Made by a program: the position numbers and the translations under genes. This document shows, piece after piece, positions 1 to 8,077 of a stretch of DNA of 32,893 nucleotides (positions are counted from its first letter, which is position 1; each line of letters starts with the position of its first letter). The stretch is taken from the NCBI GenBank assembly GCA_022824765.1, contig JAJDZG010000165.1:1-32893 (forward strand), given 5' to 3'. The stretch comes from Dehalococcoidia bacterium. GTDB taxonomy: Bacteria; Chloroflexota; Dehalococcoidia; Bin125. The notes beneath the pieces were generated by a model that saw only the letters and a list, made by a program, of their open reading frames with translations, was not told the origin of the DNA and did no database searches.

Positions 1-3000
1 ACCGGTCGACGATCGCGTGTCCATCTGGCGGTTCGTAGATCAGGCGCACCACATCCACAGACGTGATGCGTTCGGCCAGACTCAGTTCTATAGAAGTGTC
101 AGTCCAAGTTTGTGATTCGACTGGGATGGGTCGTCGGCCGGCGGTCACGACGAATGCAGGTGATGCGTCTTCGTTCTCGACGATCTCCTGGTCAAAGTGG
201 ATCGTCAATGTGTCGCTGTCGGCGATGGCAGATGCAACGGTTGGGGGCGTTTCCGTGTAGTTGCGTACCTGGAAGACGGATGTGTCCAGGCGTCCGCCGC
301 TCTCGCCTTGCAATCCCGCTCGTTGGGGCGCGAGGTAGACGACGAAGACGAACTCAAGATTGTCGGGCAATGATCCGTCGAGCCAGAGCGTGACGCTTGA
401 TCCGCTGATCACGATTCGATCGACATCAATGTCGAGTCTCGGAGCGGTGACCAGGAAACGGGACGCAGCGACCGCCCGCACGAGCAACGGAGCGTCGAAC
501 TGCAGAATGATTAGATTCCCGGCACCGAAGCCTTGTATGAACTTTGGAGGGATGACTTCCGGCTTGGGCGGCTTCGGTGGCTTGGGTGTCAAGTCTTTGA
601 TCGGAATCTTGAAGCCGCCGACGGTTAATCCGCCTCCCTTCAGTGTTGATCCGCTGTAGGTGAGTGGGACATTGTTGCCGACTCTGGAATCGTCTTCCAA
701 GTGCATGGTGATGGTCGATCCGTCGATGTCACCGATCGATGTGATCGTTTCGCCCTTGAGTTGGAACTCGTCCACTGTGGGAGCGGGGTCCGTACTGTCG
801 AGGGTCTGGTCGAAGGTCACTGTCAGGACGCCGGCGTCGAGGGTGGCGGAAGAGACGCATGGGGCAGCCTTGCTGATCGGTCGGGAGGGTAGGAACGGTG
901 TTGTAACGTCAGCTAATTCGAAGTCGACCTGGACCGTATCTCCGAGGCAGACCGATGTCGCGGGAGCCAACCTGAAGCCGGTATCGAGCGCCTCTGTTGT
1001 TGCGTCACGAGCGTCCTCCGCGTCTACTGTCACCGTCCAGTCGGCATCGGGAGAGACTTGTTCCGCACCGTCTGTCACGGTGAAGATGAGAGCGCCGAAG
1101 TCGGAATGGACACATTGTACGTTCCAGTCCGGGACGATGTAATTGTCGGCACCGAGGGAGAAGCCGTCCACCGTTCTGCTTCGTCCGTCAAGCAGTGGTT
1201 CGTCGGCTTCGTCGTACGTAACGGCCGCTTCGGTACACTCGGCGACCTCGGCGGTGACCTGGATGTCGAGGAGTTTCTCCGCCGCGGAGACTTGGTCTAT
1301 GTCAGCTGCGACGCCATCGACCGTTACCGAGAACCCTTCTGGATCGACGGACGCGACTTCTGCGAGGGCGTCATCGAAGTCAACGAACACGTGCGTCGGC
1401 GCGGAGCGGTCGACCGCTGCGCCGGTTGCGATTGCTGGGGTGATGTTGACGATGTCAATAGCGTCGGTTCCTTCAACCTGGTTGCCGGTCGGATCTCGCA
1501 GGTTCCATCGTTCTCCGCCGGCCGACTGGGGCGTGTACTGCATCTCCAGGGAGTCGGCGGGTGCGACTCGTTCCAACATGGTGATGACCACCGTTGAGCC
1601 GTCGATGACGATTGATTGGAAGGCCCGCCAGACGGTCCGGTCGGCAACGCGTTCGACAACGAACCAGGCGAGCTCGGGTTGTTCGTCGCAGAACATGCGG
1701 CCAATCTCTTCTTCTGCTGATTCGCAGTCACGCGGCGGCACGAAGTCCGCGTCGAGGGTCTGATCGAAGACGATGGTGAGTATCTTGTGACGGATCGTCG
1801 CGCTGACGATGGTTGGCGGCGAGTCTGCCTGGTTGGTGAGTGAGGTCGTAAAGGATGCGACCAGGTTGCCCGTGTCGTCTCGTAGTCCTGCCGAAGTCGG
1901 AGCCGTATAGGATAGCGTATAGTCGACGCCTTCGGTGAATGTTGCATCGGAGTCCAGTTCGATGATGATCTGACGTTCATTGTTCGGGTCGATGATCACG
2001 GCATCGATCTCGATGGTTGGTGCAAAGCTGAACCAAGCATCGTCGATTGATCCGCTGGGATCGATTCGTTGGTCGAACTGTACGGTGGCGCGATTGCCGT
2101 CGGTGTTGGACTGGATCGATGTGACGTAGGGCGCATAATCTGTGGTGTTGGTCATTGCCTGCGTGAAGTCTGCCACCACGTCGTCGTGGTCCGTTGACGG
2201 TCCTTGAAGTTTGTTGGTCGCCGGCGCGATGTATGAGATGGTGTAGTCGGCTCCTTCAATGACTGTGGTTGGCACGGTGAGGGTCAGGGTTGATCCTGAG
2301 ATTGCGACTGTGTCGATTGCTGGCGCCATGTTGGATAGCGAGAAGGCGGTGATTGGCGGCACGCTGTTGGCGTCTAGTGTTTGGTCGAAGACGATAGTTA
2401 GCGTGGTGGCGTTCACTGTGGCAGTGTCAATGGCCGGCGGCACGCCGGTGAGGTTTGTGAGGAGGTAGTTGTTGATTTCGGCTCGCTGAGGGTCGTCGTC
2501 GTCTTCGAAGATGCGAATCGATCCAGTCTGGGGGGCGTAACGGATGGATAGGACGTCTCCTTCTACGACGCTTTTGGATAAGGTGATCACGATCTTGCCA
2601 AACTTGCCGGGGCCAGTGTCTGAGACTGCAACGAAAGTGATTTCGGCGTCGGGATCGGACAGGACGAAGTGTTCAGTCGGATAGCCGTCTGGTTCGTCGA
2701 AGCGCGGGTTGGCTTCGATGGCCTGGTCGAGGATGATTGTAATGATGTTGTCTTCGACGGTGCCGCTGGTTGGAACCGGCGGCGTGTCGGTCTGATTGTC
2801 TATCGCGGTGACGAACGATGCAGTACGCAAGCCGCCGGGATCGGCAATGCCACCTGTGCTCGGCCTGTCGTACGATAGGGACGCGGTTTCGGACTCCAAG
2901 AGCGGCCGATTGAGCGCGAGGGTGACGGCTGCTGCTTGGATTGAAAGGGAGCTGACGGTGATGCCAGAGGCGGCGGTGATGGTGAAGCTCGAAATCGGAA

Positions 3001-6000
3001 TGTTGGCATTGGGGTCGAGGGTTTGGTCGAAGGTCAGGGTGAGCGTTGCGCCGTCGGCGACGGCTGAGAGCAGCATCGGGGCGGTATCAGTTCGGTTGTC
3101 GGCGGTTCTGCTGAAGTCGCCGACGGTCATTCCATCGGCCAGGGTCAAGGGCGAGGACGCGGGTTCGGTGTATGTGATTGTGGCGGCCACACCTTCGCGG
3201 AGCGATGCGGACAATGTGAGTTCGAGCTTGGTAGCTGAGACGCTTACCTGGCTGATTGCCGGGTTTCCATCATCGAGGCTGAAGGCGGCCGCTGCTGGTG
3301 TGACGGCGGTGTCGAGTTGTTCGGTGAACGTGAGGGTGAGCAGGTCGTTGACGGCGATGACAGATTCAATCAACGGACGAACGGTGTCGTTAGTGACGGG
3401 CACGGCTACGAACGCTGCGACGGTCAGGGTTAGCCCCGGCCGTTTCAACTTGATTTGGTCGTTGGCGAGGTAAGTTATCGTGAGTACGTCGTCCCAGGCG
3501 ACCGCATCGGACAGGGTTAGTGTTACGTTCGCGAGGGCTACGTCGACTGAGGTTACCGTTGCGGTGATGCCGGAAAGTGAGAACTGCGATGCCGGTGGCC
3601 GGGCGGTGGGGCTCGCGTCTAATGTTCTGTCGAAGGTGAGCGTCAGCTCGTCAGCGATTGCTATTGCCGACGTTAGGCGCGGAATACCGTCAGTGTTGTT
3701 GGTGACGGTCTGAGCGGTCCAGGAGGGCGTGCGCCAGCGTTCATTCGGGCTGCGCAGCGATGGGTCGCTTGCAGTTGTTGGCGGTGTGTACGTCAGGGTG
3801 ATCGTCTCTCCAATGTCCGCCGCGGGCGTCAGGGTTAGGGTGATGGTGTTACTTGCGATTGATATGTCTGTGACAGCGGCTGAGGACGTGCCTCCAATAG
3901 ATAGTGTCGATGCGGCTGGCAAGCCATTGCTTGTATCGAGCAGTGGATGCGACATGGTGACCGTCAAGGTGGCGCCGTCTGTGCTGGTCGCGGCTGAGCT
4001 GAAGATTGGCGTCGGATCCTCGGTCAGGTTGGTGAGCGGCAATGCTGCAAAGTCGTCTACCGTCTCGGTTCGTCCAGCACGAGTGAGGGGATTTGTTGAT
4101 GGCTGCTGATACGATAGCGTTACAGCGTCTTCGTGTGTGATGGGCGGAGAGATGGTGAGGGTCAGCGTGTTTGAGGCAATGGCGACCGTTGTAGTCGGGG
4201 CTGTTGCGCCAGCGAGAGTGAATGCGCTCGATGCGGGGACCGTGTTGTTGTCGAGCGGACGAGTAAAGGTGATGTTGATGGTGTCGCCGTCAATCGTGCC
4301 CGAAACGGGGCGGGGTTTGCCATCGGCATTGTTGGTCACTGAGGCGGCCGAGAACGCGGCGACTTCCTTACCGTGCGCGGACGACTTGAGGCGTGCGGAC
4401 GTCTCATCTGTTGGCGGCGCGTAGCTGACCGTTACGGTTTCGCCCACGTCGGCCGTAGGATTGAGAGTGAGAGTGACTGACGTTGCGCTGACGCTTACGT
4501 CGGAGATGTCAGCTGTCGTACCGGCAAGCGAGAATGTCGACGCGGCAGGTGTCCCGGAGGCTGTGTCATCGAGGGCTAACGTGAACGTTAGGGTGAGTAC
4601 GGTCCCGGCCGCGGAGATCGACGCGGTGCTCAATGTCGGTGCGGGCGCGGCGGTCGTGTTGGTGACGGCCTGGTTGGTAAAGGATGCTGCGTCGCGAGTG
4701 TTACGACTTTCGATGCGCGGCGGTGAATCCGGTTGGGCGTACGAGACGGTGATCGTGTCGGCGGCGCTTATGGGTGTTGAGAGCGTGAGCGTGACGACTT
4801 TGTCAGAGAAGGATACGCCGGTAACCGTTGTTTGCTGGACTCCGCCGATGCTGAAGGCGCTGGCCGGTGCGACGTTCTTGAGTGGTTGGTCAAACGTCAA
4901 GGTGAGCGTGGAGGCGTTGACGGATGCTGAGGACACGGTTGGATTGGTATCGGGCGTGTCGCTGGTGAACTGTTTGCTATAGAAGTCGCTGACTTGCAGG
5001 GCGCCGTCGGATTGCTGCAACGCAGATGCGTTTGGTTGCACATAGTCCAGAGTGTACGTTGGGGAATGGCGGGAGAGCACAACGTTGTCAGTCGTCAGGA
5101 CCACGGTGCTGCCGGAGATATCGACCGTGCTCACGCTGGGAGGATTGTTCACGCCAAGAATGGTGAACGCTGAGCCGTCCGGTACGCTTTCTTCGTCGAG
5201 TGGTTCGGAGAACGTCAGTGAAATCTGGTCCCAGAGTGCGGAGATGGATGTGAGGGTTGGCGGACTGTCCACGTTGTTGGTGACGGCGCGTGCTGCCCAG
5301 GATGCAACGTGGAGCGTTCCTTGATCGGCGTCCTGGAGCGGATAATCGTCGCTGCCCTTGGATTGGTCGTATGCCAAGGTTATTGTTTGGCCTTCCGCGA
5401 TGCCATTTCCCGAGAGCGGCAGGTCGATGCGTGATGGCGTGGCTGCGTGGCGGATCAGATCGTTGATGTCTACAGGCGCGCCGTCCGCCTGCAGGGTGAA
5501 TGCGGAGAAGTCGGACCATTGATAACTTACGTCGGCGACAGGTTCGCAGAAGTGTATGTAGACATAGTCGCCTTCGGTGTCCGTGCTGATCGAGGTCACT
5601 ACTGGCGCGGCGTCGGTCGTGTTGTTGACCGATTGTCCGCTGAATGCCGCGACGGTTCCGCCGCTGACTCCAATCAGTGATGAGGCGGCTGCGGTGTAAC
5701 TGGCCGACACGTCCGAGTCGGTGCACTGTGAGTCGGGGATTGCTTCGGAAAGGGTGAGGATGACGTCGGAGGCATTGATGGTTGCGGTGTTGACTGTTTG
5801 TGCGGCTGCGCCCAGGGAGATACTGAAGTCGGACGCGTCGACGGTGCTTTGCGATGCCAGTGATTCGCTGAACGAGAGGGTCACTGTCGTGGCGTGGACG
5901 TCGGCGGATGTGACGGTGGGAGGCGACTGCGTTGCGCCCCTTGGCAGGGACGCGCTGATTGCGAGCAAGAGGAGCAGGAAGAGAGCTCTAGTGCGCGCCG

Positions 6001-6037
6001 AGCTGCGAGGTGCTGTGAGCAGGAAGCGGATGGGCAC
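1..6037 (-). CDS. Giant secreted SwmB-like repeat protein, partial (C-terminus off the left edge)
   Basis: I read this frame codon by codon from the GTG at 6037-6035 to the left edge and found no stop, giving at least 2012 residues. The N-terminus looks like a Sec signal peptide: basic residues, then the hydrophobic run ALFLLLLLAISASL around residues 18-31. About 17 units of roughly 105 residues follow. Each has a core strand such as ATLTLTFDQTLD, a middle strand such as ISGSTLTLTL and a closing strand such as DYTISYIAP, then a turn like DDTGNLVASF. This matches the SwmB/SWM bacterial Ig-like repeat of large surface or extracellular proteins. A proline-lysine linker (PKPPKPPKPE) lies near bases 551-590, and the stretch at about 850-1720 contains several cysteines. 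The start lies 13 bases after the crotonase stop, with no clear ribosome site. No earlier in-frame ATG or GTG was found; a TTG lies inside the crotonase gene. Adhesion or a cell-surface role is inference. The gene is visibly less GC-rich than its neighbours. Confidence 0.88.
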   Translation of the reverse strand, partial: MPIRFLLTAPRSSARTRALFLLLLLAISASLPRGATQSPPTVTSADVHATTVTLSFSESLASQSTVDASDFSISLGAAAQTVNTATINASDVILTLSEAIPDSQCTDSDVSASYTAAASSLIGVSGGTVAAFSGQSVNNTTDAAPVVTSISTDTEGDYVYIHFCEPVADVSYQWSDFSAFTLQADGAPVDINDLIRHAATPSRIDLPLSGNGIAEGQTITLAYDQSKGSDDYPLQDADQGTLHVASWAARAVTNNVDSPPTLTSISALWDQISLTFSEPLDEESVPDGSAFTILGVNNPPSVSTVDISGSTVVLTTDNVVLSRHSPTYTLDYVQPNASALQQSDGALQVSDFYSKQFTSDTPDTNPTVSSASVNASTLTLTFDQPLKNVAPASAFSIGGVQQTTVTGVSFSDKVVTLTLSTPISAADTITVSYAQPDSPPRIESRNTRDAASFTNQAVTNTTAAPAPTLSTASISAAGTVLTLTFTLALDDTASGTPAASTFSLAGTTADISDVSVSATSVTLTLNPTADVGETVTVSYAPPTDETSARLKSSAHGKEVAAFSAASVTNNADGKPRPVSGTIDGDTINITFTRPLDNNTVPASSAFTLAGATAPTTTVAIASNTLTLTISPPITHEDAVTLSYQQPSTNPLTRAGRTETVDDFAALPLTNLTEDPTPIFSSAATSTDGATLTVTMSHPLLDTSNGLPAASTLSIGGTSSAAVTDISIASNTITLTLTPAADIGETITLTYTPPTTASDPSLRSPNERWRTPSWTAQTVTNNTDGIPRLTSAIAIADELTLTFDRTLDASPTARPPASQFSLSGITATVTSVDVALANVTLTLSDAVAWDDVLTITYLANDQIKLKRPGLTLTVAAFVAVPVTNDTVRPLIESVIAVNDLLTLTFTEQLDTAVTPAAAAFSLDDGNPAISQVSVSATKLELTLSASLREGVAATITYTEPASSPLTLADGMTVGDFSRTADNRTDTAPMLLSAVADGATLTLTFDQTLDPNANIPISSFTITAASGITVSSLSIQAAAVTLALNRPLLESETASLSYDRPSTGGIADPGGLRTASFVTAIDNQTDTPPVPTSGTVEDNIITIILDQAIEANPRFDEPDGYPTEHFVLSDPDAEITFVAVSDTGPGKFGKIVITLSKSVVEGDVLSIRYAPQTGSIRIFEDDDDPQRAEINNYLLTNLTGVPPAIDTATVNATTLTIVFDQTLDANSVPPITAFSLSNMAPAIDTVAISGSTLTLTVPTTVIEGADYTISYIAPATNKLQGPSTDHDDVVADFTQAMTNTTDYAPYVTSIQSNTDGNRATVQFDQRIDPSGSIDDAWFSFAPTIEIDAVIIDPNNERQIIIELDSDATFTEGVDYTLSYTAPTSAGLRDDTGNLVASFTTSLTNQADSPPTIVSATIRHKILTIVFDQTLDADFVPPRDCESAEEEIGRMFCDEQPELAWFVVERVADRTVWRAFQSIVIDGSTVVITMLERVAPADSLEMQYTPQSAGGERWNLRDPTGNQVEGTDAIDIVNITPAIATGAAVDRSAPTHVFVDFDDALAEVASVDPEGFSVTVDGVAADIDQVSAAEKLLDIQVTAEVAECTEAAVTYDEADEPLLDGRSRTVDGFSLGADNYIVPDWNVQCVHSDFGALIFTVTDGAEQVSPDADWTVTVDAEDARDATTEALDTGFRLAPATSVCLGDTVQVDFELADVTTPFLPSRPISKAAPCVSSATLDAGVLTVTFDQTLDSTDPAPTVDEFQLKGETITSIGDIDGSTITMHLEDDSRVGNNVPLTYSGSTLKGGGLTVGGFKIPIKDLTPKPPKPPKPEVIPPKFIQGFGAGNLIILQFDAPLLVRAVAASRFLVTAPRLDIDVDRIVISGSSVTLWLDGSLPDNLEFVFVVYLAPQRAGLQGESGGRLDTSVFQVRNYTETPPTVASAIADSDTLTIHFDQEIVENEDASPAFVVTAGRRPIPVESQTWTDTSIELSLAERITSVDVVRLIYEPPDGHAIVDR
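150..5960 (-). repeat. Tandem coding repeats of about 290-380 bp (SwmB-like units)
   Basis: The FDQTLD-like core motif recurs in one frame near bases 5870, 5550, 5200, 4890, 4580, 4260, 3950, 3630, 3320, 3030, 2730, 2390, 2070, 1770, 1390, 810 and 190. Spacing is mostly 290-350 bp and is longer in the last three intervals, where extra sequence (cysteine-bearing and proline-rich) intervenes. The repeats are diverged at DNA level, so this is an old domain array and not a recent expansion. Confidence 0.8.
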
Positions 6038-6050
6038 GCGAGCGCCACAT

Positions 6051-6827
6051 CTAGTGGCCTGTCCAGCTCGGGGGGCGTTTCTCAACGAAGGCGAGCGGAC
6101 CTTCAGTTGCATCTTCGGAGTTGAGCACCGTGCGGCTGACCCATTGCCCGACGCGGTAGGATTCGTCGATTTGTAGCTGGCGCCATTGCTGCGCCATGAA
6201 CTTCGTGCCTTCGACGGCCAACGGTGCGTTCGCGGCGATCATTTCCGCGATCTCGACGGCGCGCGGCATCAGCTCTTCCGCGTTGAGCACTTCGCGGATC
6301 AGGCCCATGCGCAACGCTTCCTCGGGCGATATGCGGTCGGCGGTGAGCATGATGTAAAGCGCATCGCCGATCGGTAGCATCCTGGCGAGGTGATGGATTG
6401 CATAGCCAGGCATGATGCCGCGTTTGACTTCGAAGAGGCCAAAGTAGGCGTCGGTTGAGGCAATGCGGATGTCGCAATCGAGGGCGCGTTCGAGACCGCC
6501 GGCGATGCAGAGTCCGTTGATTGCAGCGATGAACGGCTTGCGGGCGCGGGAGAACGGCATTGACTCGTCGAGGTCGTAGCCCATGGTGTTGCGCAAGCCG
6601 TCACGGGCCTGATTGCCCTCGTTCATTTCCTTGAGGTCAGCGCCGGCGCAGAAGGCGCGCCCGGCGCCCGTCAGAATGCCGACACGCATGTCAGGGTCGG
6701 ACTCCAGGTCTTCTACGGCTTCGACCATCAGCCGACGGAGATCGCCGCCGAGCGCGTTGAGGCGTTCGGGGCGATTCATCGTGAGGACGGCGTAATGGTC
6801 GAACTTTTCGTAGATGAGGTCTGGCAT
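6051..6827 (-). CDS. Enoyl-CoA hydratase/isomerase (crotonase) family protein
   Basis: The product is 258 residues, the usual length for the crotonase family, which acts on acyl-CoA thioesters. The first oxyanion-hole segment is AFCAGADLKEM (residues 58-68). The second is INGLCIAGGLERALDCD (103-119), followed by FGLFEVKRGIMPG (129-141). Glu133 aligns with the first catalytic glutamate of enoyl-CoA hydratase (rat Glu144). The position of the second (rat Glu164) appears to be Tyr158 in GDALYIML. Hydratase activity is therefore doubtful, and an isomerase, hydrolase or other crotonase reaction is possible. It follows the SDR gene by 12 bases and precedes the giant repeat gene by 13, so the three may be co-transcribed. 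The ATG at 6827 gives a standard N-terminus. Confidence 0.88.
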   Translation of the reverse strand: MPDLIYEKFDHYAVLTMNRPERLNALGGDLRRLMVEAVEDLESDPDMRVGILTGAGRAFCAGADLKEMNEGNQARDGLRNTMGYDLDESMPFSRARKPFIAAINGLCIAGGLERALDCDIRIASTDAYFGLFEVKRGIMPGYAIHHLARMLPIGDALYIMLTADRISPEEALRMGLIREVLNAEELMPRAVEIAEMIAANAPLAVEGTKFMAQQWRQLQIDESYRVGQWVSRTVLNSEDATEGPLAFVEKRPPSWTGH

Positions 6828-6839
6828 GACTCGAGATTC

Positions 6840-7625
6840 TTACAGTGCAGCGAGGGTGTCTCGCATGTCGCGGTCGTCGACGATGTTGCCGGTGTAGGAC
6901 GGCGGTTGGCTGGCGATCCAGACGGTGGCGCGCGCTATCCATTCTGCGTCTTCAAACTCGGTCTGCGGCTGTTCCGGTGTGGTCAGCGCGTACCAGTGTC
7001 CCGGCGTTTTGATCAGGTAGCGCAGGGTCAGGACGTTACAGGCAATCTGGTCGGACTGCAGTTCCATGGCCCAGCCTTGCGTGATGCGTTCCAGGCCGGC
7101 TTTGACCATTCCGTAGAACTGACCGCCTTCGCGGGGGTCGTCGTAGGGGCCGGGTCCAGGCATATCGGCGGCGCCGGAGGAGATGTTGATGATGTCACCG
7201 CCGTTTTCCTTCATGTAGGGAAGCGCGGCTTTGGCGAGCAGGATCGGACCGCGCAGATCGAGCTGCCAGATCAAGTCGATGTGGCGGGCCTGCGATGACT
7301 CGAGCGTGCCGGGCACGAGTACCGCGGCGTTGTTGACGAGAATGTCAAGTCCGCCGAGTTCTGATGCGGTTTGTTCGACGGCGCGGGCGATGGAGTCCGG
7401 GTCGCGTACGTCAAGGACGACGGGAACAGCGGTGCCGCCGGCATTGTTGATCTCCTCGGACACGGTCCGAATGGTTCCAGGCAAGCGGGGGTCGGGCGAT
7501 GCTTCGTCGGAGCGAGCTGCGACGGCGACGGCGGCACCGTGCGCTGCAAGTCCGCGCGCGATGTCGGCGCCGATGCCTCGGCTGGAGCCGGTCACGAGCG
7601 CCTTGCGTCCGTCGAGCAATGCCAT
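6840..7625 (-). CDS. Short-chain dehydrogenase/reductase (SDR) family oxidoreductase
   Basis: This is a 261-residue classical SDR. It has the NAD(P)-binding TGSSRGIG at residues 12-19, the structural motif VNNAA near 98-101, the catalytic serine in INISSG (about 149-150), and the catalytic pair in YGMVK (Tyr171, Lys175). The substrate cannot be told from sequence. The C-terminus (YTGNIVDDRDMRDTL) lacks the usual GG-x-DGG ending and is somewhat unusual. It is the first gene of the short minus-strand group SDR-crotonase-giant repeat protein. Its upstream region is the 437-bp non-coding stretch before the IS element, where its promoter should lie. Confidence 0.9.
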   Translation of the reverse strand: MALLDGRKALVTGSSRGIGADIARGLAAHGAAVAVAARSDEASPDPRLPGTIRTVSEEINNAGGTAVPVVLDVRDPDSIARAVEQTASELGGLDILVNNAAVLVPGTLESSQARHIDLIWQLDLRGPILLAKAALPYMKENGGDIINISSGAADMPGPGPYDDPREGGQFYGMVKAGLERITQGWAMELQSDQIACNVLTLRYLIKTPGHWYALTTPEQPQTEFEDAEWIARATVWIASQPPSYTGNIVDDRDMRDTLAAL

Positions 7626-8062
7626 GGGTGTCCCCCTTCGGAGCCTGTGCGCAAGCCACGCGGCGCGCAGGCTAGCAGGTCCGATCGTTTAGTGGTGGCA
7701 GATTCGTCGCCAAATCTTGGAGGTCTTCCTTCGCACGCTGCTGATGAAGGAGTCTAAGGGATCGTGGAGGCGGTGTTGAACCGATAGTCCGGGGGAGGTC
7801 TGCGTGGCGCGGCGGCGGGATCGTTGACCAGATGAAACTGGCTGATGCACGGCACAAGCGGGTCTCATCGCCTGGTGCTGGACGCCAACGTTCGTCATTC
7901 CAGCTTGTCTGGAATCTCGCCTGTCTGGCAAGCGCGCACAGAGAGCGAGGTTCCAGGCTTCGCTGGGACGACGATCCGGGACCGCGTCTTCTGCCGGACG
8001 GGGAACGAGGTTCCAGAGTTCGCTGGGACGACGATCCACAGCTACTGCGAGCGGACACCTAG
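7626..8062. other. Non-coding region upstream of the SDR gene, with REP-like repeats
   Basis: No convincing gene is seen here. The short open frames on both strands are rich in Arg, Pro and Ser and look like chance frames. The right half carries the palindromic repeats listed separately, and it ends at the CTAG target duplication of the IS element (8059-8062). The left part, next to the SDR start, should hold that gene's promoter, but I see no clear -35/-10 pair. Confidence 0.6.
7893..8033. repeat. REP-like palindromic repeat with a duplicated right arm
   Basis: The left arm at 7893-7919 contains CATTCCAGCTTGTCTGGAAT. It is an imperfect inverted repeat of the arm at 7946-7973 (core GGTTCCAGGCTTCGCTGGGA). 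A second copy of the right arm starts exactly 60 bases later, at 8006-8033. The same family recurs at 15523-15603, so this is probably a dispersed repeat in the genome. Confidence 0.75.
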
Positions 8063-8077
8063 GAACACTCTGAACAA
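8059..8077. repeat. Left IS end: CTAG target duplication plus terminal inverted repeat
   Basis: CTAG at 8059-8062 is followed by the 15-bp inverted repeat GAACACTCTGAACAA, which differs at three positions from the right end. Confidence 0.85.

Noticed and set aside
63-5726. Many open frames of 60-225 codons on both strands over the left 6 kb
   Set aside because: They are rich in Arg, Ser and Val without family features. The single minus-strand frame from 6037 is continuous, has a signal peptide and has repeated domains, so these are its shadows.
7672-8062. Small genes in the gap before the IS element
   Set aside because: Overlapping frames on both strands with no family features cover palindromic repeat DNA. 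No ribosome site or codon bias supports them.
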